Positions 33,785 to 41,305 of a stretch of 64,000 bases of DNA are shown here, in pieces. Made by a program: the position numbers and the translations under genes. The stretch's first letter is position 1; the number at the start of each line of letters is the position of its first letter. Origin of the DNA: Anaerolineales bacterium (GTDB taxonomy: Bacteria; Chloroflexota; Anaerolineae; Anaerolineales; Villigracilaceae); NCBI GenBank assembly GCA_030583885.1, contig CP129480.1:3908714-3972713 (forward strand), read 5' to 3'. Under the pieces are notes generated by a model. That model saw only the letters and a list, made by a program, of their open reading frames with translations. It had not been told where the DNA came from and did no database searches.

Positions 33785-33851
33785 GAGATTGCTTCGCGGC
33801 TGGGTTTCGATACGGACTTCGTCCTACCCAACCACCAGCCGCTCGCAATGA
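33785..33851. repeat. Interspersed repeat copy between cydDC and cydB
   Basis: Shares AGATTGCTTCGC, TTTCGATACGGACTTCGTCC and GCCGCTCGCAATGA with the copy at 61914-62024, and the outer parts with 15266-15305. It lies just past the cydB stop (minus strand). Confidence 0.65.
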
Positions 33852-33853
33852 CA

Positions 33854-34879
33854 TTAATATACGAGGCTCTTCTTATCGGTGCTGATGCGCTTGCGGAACT
33901 GGTAGTACGACCAGCCTTGATAGACAAGCACGATGGGGACGAAAATGAGCGCGACGATGGACATGACCGTCAGTGTGTATTGCGAGGATGAGGCGTTGTA
34001 GATGGTCAGCGAGAAGGCAGGGTTGGTGCTGGAGATCATCACGCGCGGGAACATCAGGGTGAAGAACGCGACCTGTGTCAGCACGATGTGAAGCGCAACG
34101 GTAATGAACGCCCAGCCTTCCATCTTGCGGTTGATGAAGAAGATGGCAACCACGATTGCAACGACGGAGGCAATGGGAGTGAAGCCCGGGTCAATGCCAA
34201 TCTTGGAGGTGATGTCAGTGGCGCTGTAAGTGAAGACTGCCAATAGGACGACCACCACAGCCGCAACCACATATAGTTTCTTCGAAAGTTCGCGGGCACG
34301 TTCGCGCAGGCCGCCTTCGAGCTTGAGGGTCAGGAAGGTCGCGCCATAGAGCAGGAAGACCGTGACCATGGTCAAACCGCCGAGCAAGCCATAGGGATTT
34401 AGGAGGGTGAACAGGTTGCCCGTGTACATCATATTCGCATCGATCGGCACGCCGCGAGCAAGATTTGCAAAAGCAGTGCCAAGCAGCAGCGCAGCGAGGA
34501 ACGAGCCGACCGCGATCATCCAATCGAAGGTGTGACGCCATTTGGGGTTGGAGTCCTTCGAGCGGTATTCGAACGAGATACCGCGAATGATCAACCCGAC
34601 CAGCAATAGGAAGAGCGCAAGATAGAAGCCGCTGAACATGGTGGCGTACCAGTGCGGGAATGCCGCGAATATGGCGCCGCCAGCCGTCAACAACCAGACT
34701 TCGTTGCCGTCCCAGGTTGGCCCGATCGTGTTGATAATGGCGCGGCGTTCCTCATCTTTCTTGCCAAGGAAGGGCAGCAACATGCCGACGCCGAAATCGA
34801 AACCTTCTAGGAAGAAGAACCCGATCCAAAGGACGGCGATCAAAATGAACCAGAGTGTTTGCAGGAATTCGTAAGACAT
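33854..34879 (-). CDS. cydB: Cytochrome bd quinol oxidase subunit II
   Basis: 341 residues with eight to nine membrane helices. CydB stabilises the heme d/b595 site of CydA. Seen: the family start FLQTLWFILIAVLWIGFFFLEGFDFGVGML split here as FLQTLWFILIAVL and FFLEGFDFGVGML, and GPTWDGNEVWLLTAGGA, the most conserved CydB stretch. ATG 34879 is chosen (AGGAG 7 bases upstream) over an in-frame start at 34966 that would lie inside cydA. It starts 10 bases after the cydA stop. Confidence 0.95.
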   Translation of the reverse strand: MSYEFLQTLWFILIAVLWIGFFFLEGFDFGVGMLLPFLGKKDEERRAIINTIGPTWDGNEVWLLTAGGAIFAAFPHWYATMFSGFYLALFLLLVGLIIRGISFEYRSKDSNPKWRHTFDWMIAVGSFLAALLLGTAFANLARGVPIDANMMYTGNLFTLLNPYGLLGGLTMVTVFLLYGATFLTLKLEGGLRERARELSKKLYVVAAVVVVLLAVFTYSATDITSKIGIDPGFTPIASVVAIVVAIFFINRKMEGWAFITVALHIVLTQVAFFTLMFPRVMISSTNPAFSLTIYNASSSQYTLTVMSIVALIFVPIVLVYQGWSYYQFRKRISTDKKSLVY

Positions 34880-34889
34880 GGCGTTTCTC

Positions 34890-36290
34890 CTAGTCGTCCG
34901 CGCCGACGGCGGTAGTGGCAACATCCACCGATTCGTGCATGGCGGCGTCGGGTCCGGCAATGGCATATTTTTTCATCAGGTAGTACATGGCGGCGGCAAG
35001 CACGCCGTACACAGCCGTATAGCCGATCAACGAGATCAGCAGGTCAACAGTAGTCAGGTTCGGCGAAACCGCATCCTGCACCTTGAGCAAGCCCTGCACG
35101 ATCCACGGCTGGCGCCCCATTTCGGTCAGGATCCATCCGCTAGCGTTGGCGATATACGGCAGGACGATCACCCATGGCACCCACTTCATCCATTTCGCGT
35201 TCTCGTATTTTCCGCGCGTGGCAAGTAGGAACAGGAAGGCAAGCAGCATCATCGCTAAACCGATGGTCATCATGAAGCGGAAGGTCCAGTAGGTGACGAC
35301 CATCAACGGGATGTAATCGCCGGGACCGTAGGTCGCCGCGTACTCATCCTGGATGTCATACACGCCTCGGACCTCACAATCGAAGTTGTTACACGCCAGG
35401 AAGCTTAAGACTCCGGGGATGCCGATCTGACTCGTGCGGAACGACCACACTTCACGTTTACCGCTCAAGTCGCCGATGGTAAGAATGGAGAAATCGGCGG
35501 GCGCGGAAGTTTCCCAGTGCGCTTCGATGGCGGAGAATTTCATCGGCTGGGTCTCGAACATGAACTGTCCATTGGTGTGACCGCCGAAGAAAACCAGCGT
35601 GCTGGCGATCAAACCGACGATGGTGGCGGTCAGGAAGGAGCGTTTGAACAGTTCCACGTTCTGCTTGCGGGCGATGTGATAGGCGCTGATGCCGATGACG
35701 AAGAAACTGGCGGTGGCAAGGCCCGCAGCGACGGTGTGCCAGAAGAACAGCCAGCCTTTGGGATTGGCGATGAGCGCGAAGAAATCCACCAGTTCGGCGC
35801 GCCCGTTGACTTCGTTGATGACGTAGCCGACCGGGTGCTGCATCCAGCCGTTGGCTAGCAAAATCCACAGCGCGGATAAATTCGATCCGATGACTACCAG
35901 CCAGATGGAGGCGAGGTGGGCCTTCTCGGGAATTTTCCCTTCGCCAAAAATCCACACGCCGAGGAAGGTTGATTCGAGGAAGAATGCCATCAGGGCTTCA
36001 ATTGCAAGCGGCGCACCGAAGATGTCGCCAACGTAGCGGGAGTATTCCGACCAGTTCATACCGAACTGGAACTCCTGCACGATGCCGGTGACGACGCCGA
36101 TGGCAAAGTTGATGAGGAAAAGCTTGCCCCAGAACTTTGCCGATTTGCGGTAGGTTTCATCCCTGGTCTGGTAGAAGCGCGTTTGGAAATATGCCACGTA
36201 CCAGGAAAGCCCCAACGTGAGCGGGACGAAGAGGAAGTGATAGACGGTGGTAAGACCAAACTGCCACCTTGAGAGAGTGATGGGATCCAT
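34890..36290 (-). CDS. cydA: Cytochrome bd quinol oxidase subunit I
   Basis: 466 residues. Holds hemes b558, b595 and d and reduces oxygen to water with quinol. Seen: SRWQFGLTTVYHFLFVPLTLG (split: SRWQFGLTTVYHFLF, with the first heme His), the quinol-loop region, and the signature TEMGRQPWIVQGLL. ATG 36290 has GGAG about 9 bases upstream; an in-frame ATG 15 bp earlier would overlap that site. It follows the Rrf2 regulator by about 76 bp and leads cydB and cydDC. Confidence 0.95.
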   Translation of the reverse strand: MDPITLSRWQFGLTTVYHFLFVPLTLGLSWYVAYFQTRFYQTRDETYRKSAKFWGKLFLINFAIGVVTGIVQEFQFGMNWSEYSRYVGDIFGAPLAIEALMAFFLESTFLGVWIFGEGKIPEKAHLASIWLVVIGSNLSALWILLANGWMQHPVGYVINEVNGRAELVDFFALIANPKGWLFFWHTVAAGLATASFFVIGISAYHIARKQNVELFKRSFLTATIVGLIASTLVFFGGHTNGQFMFETQPMKFSAIEAHWETSAPADFSILTIGDLSGKREVWSFRTSQIGIPGVLSFLACNNFDCEVRGVYDIQDEYAATYGPGDYIPLMVVTYWTFRFMMTIGLAMMLLAFLFLLATRGKYENAKWMKWVPWVIVLPYIANASGWILTEMGRQPWIVQGLLKVQDAVSPNLTTVDLLISLIGYTAVYGVLAAAMYYLMKKYAIAGPDAAMHESVDVATTAVGADD

Positions 36291-36366
36291 ATATGTATTC
36301 TCCAAAAAATGTTATTGATTATGGTGGGGAATTTGAAGAGTTGGATTTGTGATGCTCATTCTCCTT

Positions 36367-36849
36367 TTATGTTGGGATGTTTACGGCGAGGGGAATGCCG
36401 TTTGTAACAGGATCAGGCGTCAGTTTGGGTGAGGCGATCAGTTGCCCCTCCTCCACCAGTTGTTGAAAGGTGATGCTGGACATTTCGTCGCGCAGGAGAT
36501 TCTTCAGCCGAATCCACTGGCAGTGGACGGGACATTTGCGCTGGAACGGACACTCGTCGGGCTTGATGATGCAATCGGAGAGATAGAGTTCGCCTTCGAA
36601 CTGCTCGACGACCTGCAGGAAGGTGATCTGGCTTGGATCATGCGCAAGGGAGATGCCGCCGTCGCGTCCCACCTGAGTTTCGATGAAGCCGCCAGCCGCC
36701 AATTCCGCAACGATGCGCTGGAGCAGCGCCGGGGGGATGAGCATTTCGCGCCCAATCTCGGAGGTGGGCAGGCGCGTGCCCTTGGGTTTTTTGGAAAGCG
36801 CCAGTATCACACGGACAGCGTAATCGGTTTGACGGTTAATTCTAAACAT
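36367..36849 (-). CDS. Rrf2-family transcriptional regulator, probable controller of the cyd operon
   Basis: 160 residues. Winged-helix N-terminal domain (MFRINRQTDYAVRVILAL, TSEIGREMLIPPALLQRIVAEL), and the Fe-S/redox Cys cluster DCIIKPDECPFQRKCPVHC (C-x6-C-x5-C-x3-C) at about 98-116, similar to NsrR/IscR. It may sense NO, redox or iron-sulfur status (inference). It precedes cydA in the same direction and has a perfect CRP-type site upstream. A start four codons earlier (36861) is possible. Confidence 0.88.
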   Translation of the reverse strand: MFRINRQTDYAVRVILALSKKPKGTRLPTSEIGREMLIPPALLQRIVAELAAGGFIETQVGRDGGISLAHDPSQITFLQVVEQFEGELYLSDCIIKPDECPFQRKCPVHCQWIRLKNLLRDEMSSITFQQLVEEGQLIASPKLTPDPVTNGIPLAVNIPT

Positions 36850-36907
36850 GGGGTTGTCCAATCAAGTGACGGGAAAATGTTGAGCACAGGAGTCAACGTT
36901 TACGGAC

Positions 36908-36951
36908 ATTGTAAGAATTTCCCCCGAATTTTTCATGTGACAAATGTCACA
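36908..36951 (-). promoter_or_regulatory. CRP/FNR-type site and -10 element of the rrf2-cyd operon
   Basis: TGTGA-CAAATG-TCACA (36936-36951) is a perfect CRP-type dyad inside the longer palindrome ATGTGACAAATGTCACAT. On the minus strand a -10-like TACAAT lies at 36913-36908, with its first base 30.5 bp from the dyad centre, placing the dyad near -41.5. The nrfHA site has the same spacing (29.5 bp). The rest of 36852-37086 holds nothing else I can identify. Confidence 0.72.
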
Positions 36952-37086
36952 TTCTTAAAGGATGATTGTATTTTATTTTTCGTTGAGGTGTTCGATATTT
37001 ATTACAAGCTTTGGCCATTAATATTCGACAGTACAAATGACGTATATCCAAGGGATAAACAATTTGCGGGGCAAAACCACAACAAA

Positions 37087-37108
37087 ATCGGAGCCAGGTG
37101 GCTCCGAT
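37087..37108 (-). terminator. Terminator after the RTX-type gene
   Basis: Perfect 10-bp stem ATCGGAGCCA / TGGCTCCGAT with a GG loop, followed on the minus strand by TTTTGTT. Confidence 0.75.
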
Positions 37109-37138
37109 TCATCCATCCTATTCAAGCCCATTCGCATG

Positions 37139-37540
37139 CTACTGAATCTCCCCCTCGCAATTTGTGAATGTGTCTGTTCCAGGACCGCCGATGCAGACAT
37201 CGTTTCCGTCGCCGCCATTAATGATGTCATCTCCCCCACCCCCGAGGATGCAGTCGTTTCCGCCCAAGCCATTGATATCGTCCGCACCAGGACCACCGAG
37301 AATGAGGTCGTTGCCTTCGGTGCCGGTGATCGTCCCTGAGCCGGTGACGAGGGTCGTGACCGTGATGCCCGCGCAGGCGGACGGCTTGATGTGATTTATA
37401 TTGTATGAAAGCGACTCGCTGTCAACGCGTGTGGCAGGGACAGTGTTGGTGGTGGCAACCGCCGTCATGGAGGTTATGATGATCAGCGCAGTCATCCCAA
37501 AGAACAGAATGCGGAACGGAAATATAAATCTTGTTCTCAT
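37139..37540 (-). CDS. Small secreted RTX-type Ca-binding protein
   Basis: 133 residues. Signal peptide (about 1-30), a short NTVPATRVD segment also found in the 40456 protein, a linker with SACAGITVTTL, then three to four GGxGxDxxxG-type repeats (GTEGNDLILGGPGADDING, GGNDCILGGGGDDIINGG, GNDVCIGGPGTDTF) that bind Ca2+ in beta-roll form. Two Cys pairs may form disulfides. The start overlaps the signal-peptidase stop by 4 bases, so it is translationally coupled to it. Confidence 0.85.
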   Translation of the reverse strand: MRTRFIFPFRILFFGMTALIIITSMTAVATTNTVPATRVDSESLSYNINHIKPSACAGITVTTLVTGSGTITGTEGNDLILGGPGADDINGLGGNDCILGGGGDDIINGGDGNDVCIGGPGTDTFTNCEGEIQ

Positions 37541-39369
37541 AATTTTATGCTTCCCAACACAGTCGTTTCAATTTCGGGCAGTGTAAATTCAAGTTCACCA
37601 TTGCTGATGACATACTCAACCGGCTCCCCGGAGGGACGACTTTCAAGTTCGCGTTTAATGACGGGCTGTGTATTCTCCGTTTGCGGCACATAGACATAAA
37701 CCACCCTTTTTTCCTGCATGTCCGCATTTTCCGCCGTCTCGTTAAAAATGGATTCGGGAGCTAGAGCCGCCACAGATACCCTGCCGATCGTTTTACTGTC
37801 ATACACAGGTTCGTAATCTGCCGGCTCGGTGTCATCAGGGACACCGAGCCGGCCGCTGGTGATCACGTACCGATATGTTGTGCCTTCACCCTGAACAAAA
37901 TAATAGTTCAAAAAATTGCGGGTCATGTGCAGAATCATCGTACCCTGCCGCTCGGCGAGTCTGGCAAGGCCGTCCATCGATGCGACGTCAATGATCGAGG
38001 ATGCTGGCGCGATGTTCTGCTCATAGACATCCACCAGTATGGCTCCATACTTCAAACGGATCAGCGCCTCCTGACTCTGGCTGGCAGTGCGATACATGTT
38101 CATGCCAGCAACGATCAAGCCCAGCAATGAAAGCCCAAAACCAACAAAGGAAATGAAACGGATCATCCACACAGGAAACAGAAATCCAAACAGTGAAATG
38201 GTGTTCGCCTTCTGGGTGGCGCTTCCCACCAATCCCTGCTTGGATGAATACAGCGGATCCGCCTGGGATGGATCTGATGCAAGGTAAAAGTGCACTTTGT
38301 TATATTTGAAGATAAGCACGGGCGAAAAAGAATCGCTGACCGGCTTCCCATCCACATTGGCTGTAAAAGCCGTATCTGTGATGATCTCCAACGTGTAGGA
38401 AGTTTGTTGTAGACCGGCCTGCTCTTCCACAAGGTTAACCAAGGATTCAACCTGGCACAGATCAAGGGTCGTCGTGGTGAAATACGAGTTGCCTGAAAAT
38501 GCCGTATCCGGGATCAGGGGAATTGTACGGAACCATCCGCTTTGTTGGTCCATGATGCGAGCATACATTCTATGACTGCCCGATATTCCCTGCAAGCGCT
38601 CCGCACTGATGATGTTATGGGTGTAGCCGACATTTAGGAAACAAGCCAGCTTTGGGAAGACGGGCTCCCCCGCGCGCACCACCTCGGTATCGTACACACC
38701 GGGCGTTCCTGTCGCGGAATAAACAAACTGCCCTTCCTGTTCGTAGGGAATATTCTCTGCGGGCTGATTCAGGGGGCGGGTGAAGGAATAAATTCCCGAT
38801 ACAAGGAATAGCAGGACAAGAAAACCAAATCCATATAAGACAACTTCGGGGGAACGCCCGAAGCTGCCCAACGGCATGTTTTTTCCCTTTTTGCGACGAG
38901 ACGGCGTTTTGAACATGTCAAACATCAAAACACCTCCCAGGACAGCAACGATGAGCGACATATGCAATGGCACACGCGTCCATTCGATTACCTTTCCCAA
39001 TTTTGGAACATGCACCCATAATGTACCGACAATCTCATCCTGTTTTGGTTGATAGGAATCCAGCCATGGGTTATTGTCACCTTTAAGTACAAAGCGGTCA
39101 AGTTCCGTATCCGCAATACGATGAAAGACAAAGCTGCCCATGTTTGGGTCTTTATAAACGACCGCATCCCCCACCCGGTATGCTGGTTCCTCCCGAACAA
39201 GCACCAGATCGCCGAGAAAAAAGTCCGGCTCCATGCTATTGCCGTCCACAATGACATTGGTCACTGCACCGCCCAACTGGGTTGGTGCGAACGCAAGGAA
39301 GAAGATGAACGTAAATAATAAGGCTGATAAGTTAGTGATTGTGGAGAAACGGCTGCTGGTATCTTTCAT
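37537..39369 (-). CDS. SipW-like (ER/archaeal-type) signal peptidase I with long C-terminal extension
   Basis: About 610 residues. An N-terminal membrane helix, then the S26B-type catalytic core: Ser in VDGNSMEPDFFLGDL, and His (not Lys) in FVFHRIADTELD, followed by VLKGDNNPWLD. The Ser/His type is typical of SipW, archaeal and ER enzymes. A second membrane part (about 185-215) precedes a long extracytoplasmic domain (about 220-420) and a final membrane helix and C-terminal domain resembling DUF5305-type extensions (inference). ATG 39369 follows GGAAATGAA; an upstream in-frame ATG at 39435 is less likely because those codons run through an inverted repeat. Its expected substrates are the flanking secreted proteins. 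Confidence 0.85.
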   Translation of the reverse strand: MKDTSSRFSTITNLSALLFTFIFFLAFAPTQLGGAVTNVIVDGNSMEPDFFLGDLVLVREEPAYRVGDAVVYKDPNMGSFVFHRIADTELDRFVLKGDNNPWLDSYQPKQDEIVGTLWVHVPKLGKVIEWTRVPLHMSLIVAVLGGVLMFDMFKTPSRRKKGKNMPLGSFGRSPEVVLYGFGFLVLLFLVSGIYSFTRPLNQPAENIPYEQEGQFVYSATGTPGVYDTEVVRAGEPVFPKLACFLNVGYTHNIISAERLQGISGSHRMYARIMDQQSGWFRTIPLIPDTAFSGNSYFTTTTLDLCQVESLVNLVEEQAGLQQTSYTLEIITDTAFTANVDGKPVSDSFSPVLIFKYNKVHFYLASDPSQADPLYSSKQGLVGSATQKANTISLFGFLFPVWMIRFISFVGFGLSLLGLIVAGMNMYRTASQSQEALIRLKYGAILVDVYEQNIAPASSIIDVASMDGLARLAERQGTMILHMTRNFLNYYFVQGEGTTYRYVITSGRLGVPDDTEPADYEPVYDSKTIGRVSVAALAPESIFNETAENADMQEKRVVYVYVPQTENTQPVIKRELESRPSGEPVEYVISNGELEFTLPEIETTVLGSIKL

Positions 39370-39381
39370 TTCATTTCCAAG

Positions 39382-39450
39382 GACAGGTCTGCTCGCGGGT
39401 TGTCCCCCGTCAACCTTCAAAGCGGGATCGCCCATACAAGCAGACCTGTC
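39382..39450 (-). other. Structured intercistronic element before the SipW-like gene
   Basis: 12-bp perfect inverted repeat GACAGGTCTGCT (39382-39393) and AGCAGACCTGTC (39439-39450) around a 45-nt GC-rich interior. It lies 12 bases before the start codon of the signal peptidase and between that gene and the IS630 end, so it belonged to the original operon spacer. Confidence 0.5.
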
Positions 39451-39481
39451 ACTTTACGTTATAAAGAAACCCGCAAACTAT

Positions 39482-40036
39482 TCAGGTTAACTGAAGTTGC
39501 CTAACAGAAAGACCGGCGGCATGAAAGAAGCCAAGAAGTAAGTCTGGTCGACGACGCAAGCGAGCAAAACCACGATCAAGCATTGAGCGAATCTCCTCTT
39601 TAGAAGTTGGACGAGCATTTCTGAGATGTTGTTTAACATTTCCGTGACAATACTCTTCCGGATTGAGCTGTGGAGCGTAAGCAGGTAACTCTTCAATCAT
39701 GATCTCAGGATGCTGGCAGAGATAAGCTTTGGTGAGCTTGCTAAGATGAATACGGGCTCGATCCCAGATCAAGATGATTTTTCCAGGTACCTGCCTACGG
39801 AGGTGTTCAAGTGCCTCAATCAAGTTATCGCTTTTTATCGAACCTTCAAAACATTTCTTGTAGATCTTGCCTGTAAGTGTCAGCGCTACGGCTGTCGATA
39901 GCGCTCGACGATCTTTGGTTACCCGTCGAAAAACGGGTCTCTTGCCAGTCCGAGCCCACGTCGTAGCCAATATTTCTTGAAAGGAGAACCCAAATTCATC
40001 CCAAAATACGATTTTTGCTTTGAGACGATGTGACTT
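39482..40036 (-). CDS. IS630 transposase, C-terminal frame
   Basis: Carries the DDE_3 catalytic domain: first Asp in AKIVFWDEFGFS, second in IILIWDRARIHL and Glu in PQLNPEEYCHGNVK, so all three catalytic residues are intact. The frame joins the N-terminal frame only if one A is removed from the A7 run at 40035-40041 (or by a +1 shift). An internal ATG at 39970 would give a 162-residue product lacking the first Asp. The stop lies inside the terminal repeat. Confidence 0.85.
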   Translation of the reverse strand, partial: KSHRLKAKIVFWDEFGFSFQEILATTWARTGKRPVFRRVTKDRRALSTAVALTLTGKIYKKCFEGSIKSDNLIEALEHLRRQVPGKIILIWDRARIHLSKLTKAYLCQHPEIMIEELPAYAPQLNPEEYCHGNVKQHLRNARPTSKEEIRSMLDRGFARLRRRPDLLLGFFHAAGLSVRQLQLT

Positions 40037-40511
40037 TTTTTATCCTTGGCCAATCTCCTAGCAACCAAGCTTCCACTAACTCTTTTTCCTGTTCAATAGC
40101 CTGTGGCATTGGCTTTTGTGGACTGAAACCTAGTTTGCGCAACAATCGATTGAGGTAATTCGGATGATAAGTGACATCAAATTCTCTTTTGATCAATTTT
40201 TGGACACGGTCCAATGTCCAGCGATCAGTTGGATATCCATTCGCCAAAGCCCCTCGTTCCAGCTTCCTCTTTAAGCTTTGCTTTTGTGGATTACTCAACT
40301 TCGGCTCGCTACCAGCCGCTTTTCTTTTTTGGAGTCCGCGCATACCTTTTGTTTCTATGATTCTGGCCCATTGGCCGACCGTGGCCCGGCTTACTCCGAG
40401 GTGTCTTGAGATTTCGGCTTTTGACATTTTTCCAGCTTTCAACAGCCGTCCACCTTCAAGCCGTCTTTCTTCCATTTGTTCTCGGGTTAGGTATGATGGT
40501 TTCCATGTCAT
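39996..40511 (-). CDS. IS630 transposase, N-terminal frame
   Basis: 171 residues: helix-turn-helix (SKAEISRHLGVSRATVGQWA), a winged-helix repeat with WTLDRVQKLIKREF and YHPNYLNRLLRKLGF, then the frame leaves the family consensus just after DWPRIKK at the A7 run. The full transposase requires reading into the second frame, so it is inactive or depends on slippage at this site. Confidence 0.85.
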   Translation of the reverse strand: MTWKPSYLTREQMEERRLEGGRLLKAGKMSKAEISRHLGVSRATVGQWARIIETKGMRGLQKRKAAGSEPKLSNPQKQSLKRKLERGALANGYPTDRWTLDRVQKLIKREFDVTYHPNYLNRLLRKLGFSPQKPMPQAIEQEKELVEAWLLGDWPRIKKVTSSQSKNRILG

Positions 40512-40917
40512 ACCGACTATTGTAAATCAATCTAAGTAAACCTGAATAGTTGCTGGCGGCGACCACACGCAGCTGGTCAATGGATGAAGCAATCAAACCG
40601 GTGGTGGTGCAGGTCCAGACTGTAGTCACCCCGACCTGGGTGCAGGCATACCAAGTACCGGTAGTGGCTACAAGCTGGGCTTTTACTTTACCGGTGGCAG
40701 CAGGAGCGCCAAGATCAAATTCGACGCTATCCAGGGTGGATGGATTGGTCCCATTCAACGTGTACACAACACTGGTAATTGTGTAACCACTGACCACGCC
40801 CAGGCCATCACCCGCCTTGGTGGCAGGGACAGTGTTCGCGGCGGCAAATGCATATGAGGCGACCGAGATGGCGAGGACGGCAAAGAGGACAAACAAAACT
40901 TTGAAATTGCCTGACAT
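40456..40917 (-). CDS. Small secreted protein (TVPATKAGDG type), stop codon lost to IS630
   Basis: 153 residues as it stands. Signal peptide (about 1-26, VASYAFAAA), the N-terminal motif NTVPATKAGDG, then a beta-rich domain with VVSGYTITSVVYTLNG, STLDSVEFDLG and a Cys pair (YACTQ, WTCTT), ending DQLRVVAASN at residue 123. The last 30 residues are encoded by the IS end and the spacer before the transposase ORF; without the IS the gene would stop in TAG after residue 123. AAGGAG lies 7 bases before the ATG. A c-di-GMP-I riboswitch and terminator are upstream. Probably a pilin- or matrix-like export substrate (inference). Confidence 0.8.
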   Translation of the reverse strand: MSGNFKVLFVLFAVLAISVASYAFAAANTVPATKAGDGLGVVSGYTITSVVYTLNGTNPSTLDSVEFDLGAPAATGKVKAQLVATTGTWYACTQVGVTTVWTCTTTGLIASSIDQLRVVAASNYSGLLRLIYNSRYDMETIIPNPRTNGRKTA

Positions 40918-41005
40918 GGCTTTTCTCCTTGTTTTGCAAATCCGATCTATGTCGGGGCTGCGCTAGTGAAACAAAATGTTTCGAAGAGTAATCAGCCATC
41001 CTGAT

Positions 41006-41035
41006 AAAAAAAGCCTGACTTTTGATAAGCCAGAC
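41006..41035 (-). terminator. Terminator of the riboswitch platform
   Basis: GTCTGGCT pairs with AGTCAGGC (8 bp, two G-U) with a 7-nt loop, followed by seven T on the minus strand. It lies between the aptamer and the secreted-protein gene. Confidence 0.82.
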
Positions 41036-41057
41036 CAAAAAACACAAAATCAATTTA

Positions 41058-41146
41058 TGATCTTCGGCGGCCTGGCAGTCATGGTCACTTGCGGTGACGG
41101 TAGACCCATGGCTTTGCGTCGCCGGCTTTCGCCGGGTTTGCCTTTA
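41058..41146 (-). ncRNA. Cyclic di-GMP-I (GEMM) riboswitch
   Basis: Minus strand shows GGCAAACC, a stem CCGGC-GAAA-GCCGG with the GNRA loop, GACGCAAAGCC, ATGGGTCTACC, a second stem (GGTCACTT side with TGACC) and ATGACTGCCAGG. These blocks, in this order, are the c-di-GMP-I consensus. It reads toward the secreted-protein gene at 40917 and has a terminator (41006-41035) as its output. Confidence 0.93.
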
Positions 41147-41305
41147 TCGGATGTCTGCACAAACTATAGCATGGAACCCCGCAGTCATCACCTTACAGAA
41201 CAGTTACAACAACCGCTTGTGAAAGGCATATGCAAGGTGATGACATTCGTCATCTTGCATGTGAAATCATTCCAAATACAATAAATGCGACACAAGGAGA
41301 AGCGT

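Larger units (their letters stand above)
39481..40546 (-). mobile_element. IS630-family insertion sequence, 1066 bp
   Basis: Inverted ends TTCAGGTTAACT (from 39481) and, reversed, TTCAGGTTTACT (to 40546), with TA on both outer sides (39479-39480 and 40547-40548), the usual TA target duplication of this family. It carries two transposase frames. On joining the flanks, the TA plus the next G rebuild a TAG stop for the secreted-protein gene. Confidence 0.92.
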
